A DNA stretch of 64,000 bases from Loripinus fragilis (Eukaryota > Mollusca > Bivalvia > Lucinida > Lucinidae), in the NCBI GenBank assembly GCA_964019695.1, contig OZ026520.1:21094130-21158129 (forward strand), read 5' to 3'. Position 1 is the first letter of the stretch. Each line of letters begins with the position of its first letter. Of the stretch, positions 10,870-20,300 are shown piece by piece. The notes below the pieces were generated by a model. The model was not told where the DNA came from and ran no database searches. It was given only the letters and a program-made list of their open reading frames with translations. A program made the translations under genes and the position numbers.

Positions 10870-11325
10870 TCAACCATTATATGGTGACTCATCCTCAATT
10901 CTAACCCCGTAATTTTGATTATCCTGTGACAATATGTTACCATTTGATTCAATTGTTGCGCCATGTCCAGTAAACCTTACAGAATCGTCCGTCACATAAT
11001 TAGTATTAGTATCAGTTCTTGGTCTATCATCGGAAGAATCACTAGTAGTGTGTCCATTTTCCAGAGTATTGTTGTTTTCATTTTGTTTTGGCTCTTTTTT
11101 AAGAGTATAATATTGCTGTTCCGAACTACCAGGCTTCAGAGTATTTCCAGTACGTTCATATCCAGATGGAGGCTCAGCACGTGACCCAGGATTATCATAG
11201 ACTGCGTCTATGTTTGGTGGCAATGTATCTGCTATTGTACTTCCCTGAAGTGTGTCACTCTGGATACTTCTGTTCGACTGGGGTACCATGTAAGATGTGT
11301 CAAGATCAATATGTACTGGGATATG
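10870..11325 (-). CDS. Chitin-binding receptor, exon 5 (cytoplasmic tail and stop)
   Basis: Acceptor cag at 11328-11326 follows the pyrimidine tract tttcttttttatt. Entry is in phase 0 with [15 protein letters not shown], and the exon ends at TGA (10872-10870) after ESPYNG. It carries eight of the ten tail tyrosines, in contexts TSYMVP, AVYDNP, SGYERT, QQYYTL, TNYVTD, QNYGVR and SPYNG, plus many Ser/Thr/Asn residues. It has no hydrophobic segment, as expected for a disordered signalling tail. Confidence 0.85.
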   Translation of the reverse strand, partial: HIPVHIDLDTSYMVPQSNRSIQSDTLQGSTIADTLPPNIDAVYDNPGSRAEPPSGYERTGNTLKPGSSEQQYYTLKKEPKQNENNNTLENGHTTSDSSDDRPRTDTNTNYVTDDSVRFTGHGATIESNGNILSQDNQNYGVRIEDESPYNG

Positions 11326-14300
11326 CTGAATAAAAAAGAAATGTAGACCCAAGGTAAGTCCAGTGTTGGTTCAGATCAGCATGTAAATATGCAAAGGCAG
11401 TTCAGACTTTGGCTGGGCCTGCCGTAGCTCCACAAGAGGTTTAATTCAGCTTTAGCTGTCTGTTGCATCATTGGCCATTTTCTTTATTTCATATTAGTTA
11501 ATTGTTTAGATTTGATTGCTTCTTTGAACGTTGAATACGCCAATGACCCTCTATCTGTGCTTAAATTGGTTGTGTTTGAACAACAACAACAGAATCTAGG
11601 GCAATGATTTGGCCAGTTAAATATATTTTAGCGTCGTGGTGACTATGTCTGCTGTTCGTTGTAAGGCAGTTATTCTGTTGTTAGTTCATTCTGTGGTGTT
11701 GCTCTCACCGTGTATTACAAGTTCGTGTTCAGTCAAAGTTTTGTTATATACTTCTTTGTTTCCTTTCTCTTTTGGAAATATTGTTGCCAACAAATGAGCC
11801 GCGACATGAGATTTCCAACAATGCGGTAAGTGCAACCAGCAAAACCTCAGATCAGCCTGCGCAGACTGATCAGAGCCGTTGCTAGTCACTTGCATATTCT
11901 ATGACTGTTAAGCTACTGACTGAACAACATTTGGGGTTTTAAAGCTTAAAAGGAGGCTGCACAAGCTCGTCTGAGTCTTCACTTGTCGAAATGTCACATT
12001 GTTGGAAATCACATGTCGCGGCTCAAATGTAGATCTGGTTTCTTTGCATGGTTGTACTGTTGCTTTCATGTGTATGCTTTCGTTTGTCTGCATTCTATTG
12101 TCTCTTTCTCTTGGTGCAATGGGTTGGTCTGTAATAGTAATATTGGCATTTGCTGATCATATGTACTTGTTATTTAACAAATATAAGCGTATCAACTATT
12201 TCTAGGGAATAGGTAAACGATTAAGCCCCAGATCGATCAGAGATTTCAGATGGTGGGGTTTGATAAGGGCCTCCAATTTTGCTCACTGGATTTTTCATTA
12301 AAGTTGAATAAACATTTTGTAATTTGATTCAATAGTTGAAGGCATAATTAAAAGATAAATACCATCTGAACAATTATCATAATCATGTAAGTTGAGCATT
12401 ACAAACTCAGAGTCAAAGCTTAATACATTATGGGAACTATATAACACTTATTCCCAAGAACTGGGCTAGAAGACCCCCAATGGGGCAAATTAAATATACT
12501 TAACAGCAACAGAAACGCATCCTTTGATTATGGGCTATTTTGTATAAATTGGGTGTTGAAAATAATCTGATGACATGAAAGGCAAAAATGACGTATGAAA
12601 CAAGTGTATAGACATATGCATCCTAAGGCGTAATGCTACAGTGTTGATTTTTAAAGTTTATACCGTTTTCTTCTTTGCTACACTGTGCTGTAGTAATTTG
12701 AAATGAAATCTGACTCAAAACATGTCTCTTCTAACTTACAGATTTTTATTTTACGTTTTTTCATCTTTTTATCAAAACTATTAATTAACTGTGTCACAAG
12801 GAATAAAGTGGCCCGAAATGAACGTTTAAGTCCTGTCAAACATAATTATATAACTCAGGGTAAAATTTCATTATGCTTTCAAATATTAAATGAGGTATGG
12901 TAAGTATGCGTTCCTTTTGCTTTAAAGTATATATAAGAGGTAAAGGAACATTTATGCGTATCATTGGACGTTAACTGGATGTCCCCTGTGCAGGGAAAGT
13001 CACACCCTGTGCAGGTTAAAGAACCCTACGGTAATTTAGATATGGTTACTTGTAGGCTTCCATCCTGCAGCCCGGAGTGTACAAATATGTTTTTAAAAAG
13101 TGCACCTGCCAATAATAGTCGAAAGAGGGTCTGGCAGTATATAGAGAAAGAAAAGAAGGAAATTCCAAAAATATAATACTTATTGTTTTTTACCAGCTTT
13201 GAAAATTGATACTTTCTCCTATAACTAAACAGGGAGATTCCAACAATGAGGTCATGATATGTTTTGGTACTATTTAAGTTATGAGTAGATCTCATACAGT
13301 AATTGAATGTTATAACGGTTTTGGGATTTAACTTACGTCACTGCCATAACTGTTTGTGGAATAGACGCTTAATTTATCTAAATGATAAAACAAATATTTA
13401 TTTTGATCAAAACATCTTTATCATGAATTACCCTTGCGATTTGAAGTTGAGTGAACTGTGAATATATAGCAAAAAAGATAGAGCTCTTGAGTTTTACAGG
13501 AATTAAAATTAAATAGTGAAAGTGAAGATCAGAAATTAGATAAGATGAAAGAGTGATTGTCAAGAAACAAATTAGTGAAAAAAATGAGAAAGTTTGGAAA
13601 TGAAATAATTATTCAAAGGAGGTTGAAAGGCATTGTTTACAGCTAAGAGAAAAGAACAGTTATTTGTGTGAATAGCAAGCTACTTGGAGTGTAACTTGTG
13701 TAATATTGTGATATTTAGAGAAAATCCCTGAAAATTACTGGATCAGTACAACAGGATTAACAGTTAATAATGTCTGAAAAGAAAGAAAACAAAGAAAGCA
13801 AAAAGAACACTAGCCAAGTAAAGGCCAACAGAACTCCTCAAGGCAAGGGGGCAGTGAACCACCGTCAAAGGGTCCTAAGAGGACAATATCAGAAGTCTAG
13901 AGCGTTTGACTGCCAAGGACACTAGAAAAAAGGTTATGAGCCTGATGAATAGAGATGAGATAAAGGACTTTATCTCAGAAACAGTAGAAAGTGTGATAAA
14001 GAGCATGACAACAAACCTTCAAAAACTGATATCAGAGAAGAGTAGAGGAAAACATAAATGAAAAGATAAAGACCTTGAAGAAAGGATGAAGTCACTAGAA
14101 TATGAAAAAGATTGTTTGAAAAGCAAAGGCAGAGAATAGTCTTAAAGCACAGAAAGACAGACTGGTAGAGTGTGAAAAGATTGCTCTAGCCTCCGCACAG
14201 AGGAGCAACTATAATGAACAGTACTCCAGAAAAAATAATGTAAAAATCCGGAACATTCCAGTGAGAGCATCTGAGACAGAATAATCGCTTACAGAACAAG

Positions 14301-17300
14301 TCTGCACTTTTTTACTATCCAAGGACTGGGACACTGATAACATTATAGCCATATATAGAATTCCATGAAAGACAGGCACTCCTCAACCAGTTTTACTGAA
14401 ATTAAAGAATAATTCAGTCAAGCCATCAATCATGAAACAGAGGAAGACGATGAAGGGGACTGGTTTCAAGATGGTTGCAGATGTCACCAAACGTAACACT
14501 GGCCTGATTAGAAGACTTATAAATCACCCTAAAATAGGCTCAGCATGGCATTTTAATGGAGTGGTATATGGTAAGATACATAGAACTCCACAACTAGGTT
14601 ATTTCCCCTTGAACCACTACTCAAGATAAAGATTGTTGTAAGGAAATAAAAGTGCAGATAAAATGATATGCTATCATAAGTCATAAAAACATATAGAGTC
14701 ACATGTAATGACAAGTCTCGCAGAACAGGTCAGAATGAAACTGTCTTCATGGATAAAGGAACTTCATAATTATTGACACTACAATTTAATTACCATAACA
14801 TACCATATTGGACAGAGATCAGAGGCTAAAAAAAGAATACACAATACCAGACTGCATTTAATTACATGGCAATCCTAATCTACCATGTTTGACCTTATAT
14901 AGTACAGTTTGCACTGCATTTGAGCAATTTTTTATATCCCAGTTGGAAAATGTTGTAGAGCCTGATCAGTGGGCCTTTAATTGTGCCGCCTGGTTAGAAT
15001 ATACAATGTATTTCATCTGCACAATAAATCCATAATATTCTGATGCTGAAATTATTATGAGATACATGGTATAGACACTATGTTTAGGCACAACCTGAAG
15101 TAATTAATGAAAGATGGAAGAAAGCTGGTGGGAGAGTTCATAACGAAGAAATTCAAAGCCATGTTTGAAAATTTGGTATTTGTGTGTGTATATATATGTG
15201 ATTGTAAATGATTACAAAATAAAACATGAAGACACAACAAAAGAATTACCTTTGCATAATTCTGCCAAAAGATCGTTTTATTGTAAAATAATATCATCGT
15301 TTTGACTGAGAAAGTATTTTTGTGAAAGGGGGGCCTTATACACATAAATAATACCGCTTACAAATGAGCCAGTGCATGAGATTTCCAACAATGTGGTATG
15401 TGCGACCAGCAAAGCCTCAGATCAGCATGCGCATATGCGCAGTCTGATCAGAGCCTTTACTTGTCGCTTGAATATTCTATGACTGTTAAGCTACTGACCA
15501 AACATCATTGGGAGATTCTAAGCTTAAAAGGAGGCTGCAGAGGCTTGTCCGAGTCTACCAATGTCAAAATGCCACATTGTTTGAAATCTCATGCACTGGC
15601 TCAAATATAAACAACATACTTTTAATCGCTTTATTTAATAGATTCTAACGTGACGACAATGGTAGTATTTTTTTTACGAAACGTTTGTCTCCATCCTATT
15701 TTTTGCTCAGAAGTTTCAGCACTGCTGTCCATATCAATATCAATGACCAAAGACCCAAATGAGGACAACCCTCATTACTACATACCAGACTTTGGTCTGA
15801 ATTTATTAATAGCAATAATTGCAAGCTGACTATTTACATTCATTCAATTTATTTATGTTTTTAAACGAAAAAAATCCATATGAATATAACCAGGGAATCA
15901 TAGATAGAGAACGAGCCCAGGGAGTAACTTAAAACGGATGGATGGATGGATGGATGGATGGATGGATGGATGGATGGATGGAATGGATGGAGGGATGGAG
16001 AGATGAATGGATGGATGGATGGATCCATTGTTTCCTTTGGGAATGTGCGATTAATTGTCAAATTCAAAAATATTGAAACATCCAGTAGTTTCTGATTAAT
16101 AGTTTTTGCTAATTGATAATAGTTGAATGGATAGACAGAGGGAGATGTGGGTGAGCACAATCATTTCAATGATCAACTGTTTGGGTAGAAATTATCAAAA
16201 AACTCTCAAGTGGTTTCAGAGGGACTGAGGGACATACTGTATTGACTGCACAACCGTTGGTATCTTCTTTTGGGTTGAGCATTTAATTGTTGATCTTGAT
16301 TATTTTTTGCCATCTTTCTAGAAAGTTGGCATTAATAATTGACTAAGTTTGCAACCCATATGGTAGTACTGGCTAAATGGTGAAGTGTGAGATAACCCTT
16401 TCTGTTGAAACTACCTGTATGTATTGTCCTATGGAGTCATATTATTAAAATGACACACAGATGACACACAAAGCTCGTTGGCTATGAGATGGGTGCGCCA
16501 TCAATAAATTCATCACTTCCCTTTAAGACAGAATTCCTTGCAATAGTTAGGAAGCCTCCATGCGAGCTTAACATTTTTTGTGCTTCAATAAATGCAGAAT
16601 CTAGGGCAAAGATCTGGCACCAGTAAATGCATTTAAGCTCCGACTGGCTTTGGCTGCTGTCCGTTCCAAGGCGGTGGTTCTGTTATTGCTGATTCGTTGT
16701 TGATTGTTACTCCCATGGTGGGATACTGTTATTGTTCTATGTCTTTTTAAGCGTTACTTTGTGTCCATTCTAGGTTTGCAATCATCTCCACAGGGAAGAG
16801 AGAGCTGGTTGCTTTGATTTTTTTTGTATTCCTGGTGCTCATGATTATTGTGTGGCTCCTCCTAACGATGCCACAGGTTTGTCTGCACTTTGTGATTGTG
16901 GTATTTCCTGATCATACTCACTTACTATATTCAAATGGTTGTTGCTCTTTCAGTCGTTTAGCGACAACCAATTTCATTTTAGTGCTAAAAGATGACAAGG
17001 TTTTTTTAAAGTTTTTACTTGTTTTATATTGATTGTCTTCCTTGTGGTTGTAAATTTATGACTAATTAAAAATTTCTATTACCCTTGAGTCATCAATTAC
17101 TGCATATGGATCATCTCTATTGCCATCTTCAAAATATTCTGGGTTATGAACAGTACCCTGTCTTGTTTTCTCAATCCTGTAAAAGAAAATAGAGAATACA
17201 GCGTGAATGTCTTTTCATTTCAAGTTTACCAGTCTTGCCTTTAAGAACGCATGTTGAATCGCTCAAATGTGGTCAGTATGGTACTTCCATACGTTTTGTT

Positions 17301-20300
17301 ATATGACCAGAATAAACGCAGATTCCTGATTGGTTCAGACAATATAGATAAATCTTTATGTTTACTTGGAGCTAGTTAGAACTTGTTCCCTGATGGTAAT
17401 TTAAAGCCCAAAACAAGAATAAAGCAGTTTCTAGAGGTATCTATTTTGACAGGTGTTTACCTAGTACTTTCTTCTGACAGTTAAAAATAGATACATACGA
17501 TCTGTTAAAGTAAAACAAATATATAAGTATTTGCATTAGAATGTCAACCAATCAAGAACCTTGTTGCAAAAAAGATTGTACAGAAAATCATATCTATAAA
17601 CTCTCAAATGACAAATTTTAATTTAACATAACAGTGGTTTGTTTGCAAGTTTATAGTAATTATTTCTCTAAGAAAAATCTGATGATTCCATTGGATCATG
17701 TTTAAGCCCTGTAGTATTTTTCTTATTAACCGTTCCAAGGCAGATCTTGTTTTGTGGATCTTTTTGTTATTTATTTTTCACGTTTGTCTTTGGCATACTT
17801 TTTTGTCTGTTCCCTGCAGCTTTTTTGGTCACCTAATGACAAAGGGCTTACTTCTTGGCTCTCTTGTGTGTGATCATTTATTGCGTTTTTGTACCTTTCC
17901 CATATGGAATCCTGGGCCTGTTAAGGTACTTGATTGTATCGATTCCTGATCTTTGCCTCCTTCCTTACTTAACATATATGCTATAGGCCTATCATCATTG
18001 AACCTAAGATATTGACTTCATACGGATAGGATTTTTAGTCGAATCATTTCAGTACAGATCAGTTAGAGGAAAGACATTATTAGATCTCATAAATGATAAA
18101 TGCATTTTCAAGATACTGAGTGTAACTGATTGACTAAAATCTCCTAGGCTGCTTTATTTGTTGTCATTGTTTGTTTGATTGTGTCTGTTTGGATACTTAA
18201 AACATCATGAACAGCAGTTTGTATTCCTATCGAACATTTTGTTTAAACTATTTTCAAGAAAGAAAAAATACTTACTGTTTGGATTTCTTTCTTCTCAAAA
18301 ATATAACAACTAATATCACAGCAAAAACAACAATTATTACACCAGCAACAGCTAGTCCAATGATCAGGCCAGTATTATCTGCTCCTGAGTCGGTTGGTGA
18401 TGTGGAGAGAGAAATACCAGTTGTCGTTTCTTCAGTCGTCACCGTTGTTGACTCACTACTACACATAAGTTCTAGCTCGTTGAGGCGAGCTTCTGTAAAA
18501 GAAAAAAAGATAAAATATCAAAATTGGTTATGGTATATGTAAACTATTCACAATTTGTGTGTGACACAAGTATTTTTAGAATTAAATAAGAATAACAATT
18601 GCATAAAAATGTATGATTGTGGTGATGGTTTACTACCCTATCAACAATTTTGGACGATTTCCTGTCGTTCTTAGTCAAACCAGTTCAAGTAAAGGATCAT
18701 TATGGCGTTACAATCTTGCTAAAAAGTATTTCCTTTGAAGTATATATTGCATAATATAATCTTAACTGGTGAAAACACGCAGCTTTAAGCTTAAACGTAA
18801 ATCCTACTGAAAGTTTGGCTGAGAGTTTCACACAACTTCCAAGATAATATACAATTTCGACTTCAATGAGGTTGATATGAGAATTTATTGGAAGACCTGA
18901 AGAAGTGATATTCACCAAGGCCATATGGCCAAGGACAATGTCACTTTTTCAGGTCTTAAGATAAATCATTATGTCTACCGAAATTGTAGTCAATGACTGT
19001 TTTATTATATGACTTTTCAACAATGGATGAAAACTTTCTACTATCACATTTGTTGCTGATGTCATGTTCAACCTAAGGACTTTCGCAGAGTTTTAGCAAC
19101 TGTTTTAAAATATTTTAATGTAGTATTTTGTACTTTTGAAATGTAAGTAAATTCTCTGAATGCGAAAGGTAAAATCTAATTGTGAAGCACTTATTTTTAC
19201 ATTTTGTTTATTCTAATAAAGAAAAAATATACAAAAAACTTATGTTAAAATTCAATAAAGTCCTTAATTTACCTATTGGGAGATGAAACGGCAAATCACG
19301 TTAATTGCATGCAGCTCATGCTAGTGTAATACTCATCCTGCTATTTTAGCTCTTTAGAGGGCGAAATGTTTAGAAAAGTAAAAAAAAAAAACATTATCTT
19401 CTACAAACTAGTTTGAGCTGGGTTTTTTCTTCCTATGTCACCCTGTAGGCCAGTTTAGACAACTGTTTTGTAGACATAAAGACAAAATGGACCAATTAGG
19501 AGACAGGAATGTCTCGATTTATATAACAATATACAATTGATGCATTTTATAAGGTTGACATCAGGATTTGTCAACCTGAGAAGGGTGATGTTCACCGAAG
19601 CAAACCGAAAAATTTGCACCAATGTTTTTATTATATGACACTGTCTCTCTTCTCCTAGTTTTATATAAAGTCTTTTTATATTTATAAATGAACTCAAGTC
19701 AGATGTTCCTAATGCACTAAAATAGTATTTAATAATTGCTTTTAAAGTTTCTGAAACTCTATGATGTGCAAAAGAATTGCATTTTTTAAATTATTGTTCT
19801 CCTGAAATAAACAACTTCTTAATTCAAAACATTTACCTATAAAATTAACAGGAGAAATAATTCTATCTGGCCTTTTTGCCAATTTGCAATATCTCTTTTA
19901 GCTGTCGGGCAGCAGTGAAAACATATGATGTCTACATGTCCAGGTCTAAATTTAGCTCAATCTATTTTCGCTGGCTGTCACAATTCCTGATGTCTACCTG
20001 CCCTAGGCTAAATTTAGCTCATCACTAGTAAACATCAAGATCTGTCACAATCAATGAAAGCTAGTTTCAGCGAATCAGAGGAGGTCTTTTATAGGAGTCA
20101 TATAACAATAAAGCTTATTAATTAAGGAACATTAATTATGCGACCTAGGTAGAGGTTTTAAATAAACGTGTTAACGATACCATATACGACACAACGTCAA
20201 ACCCTTTAAGCAATAAGATAACAATATGATTAAAAAAAGTTGCATACTTTTAAAATATTGATTAAGAGAGTATGTGTAAGGTTTCTTTGCTTATATTTAG

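Noticed and set aside
11793..12030. CRISPR-like or riboswitch-like repeats with hairpins (the GAGCC elements)
   Set aside because: Dispersed single copies with terminal inverted repeats and target duplications, in a eukaryotic setting; they are short transposable elements.
15861..16160. Minus-strand frame with Ser-Ile-His-Pro repeats, resembling a repeat protein
   Set aside because: Translation of the GGAT microsatellite; no splice signals or conserved flanks.
18207..18542. 111-residue plus-strand frame rich in Thr and Val
   Set aside because: Antisense shadow of the transmembrane exon of the chitin-binding receptor, which has proper splice sites and matching phases on the minus strand.
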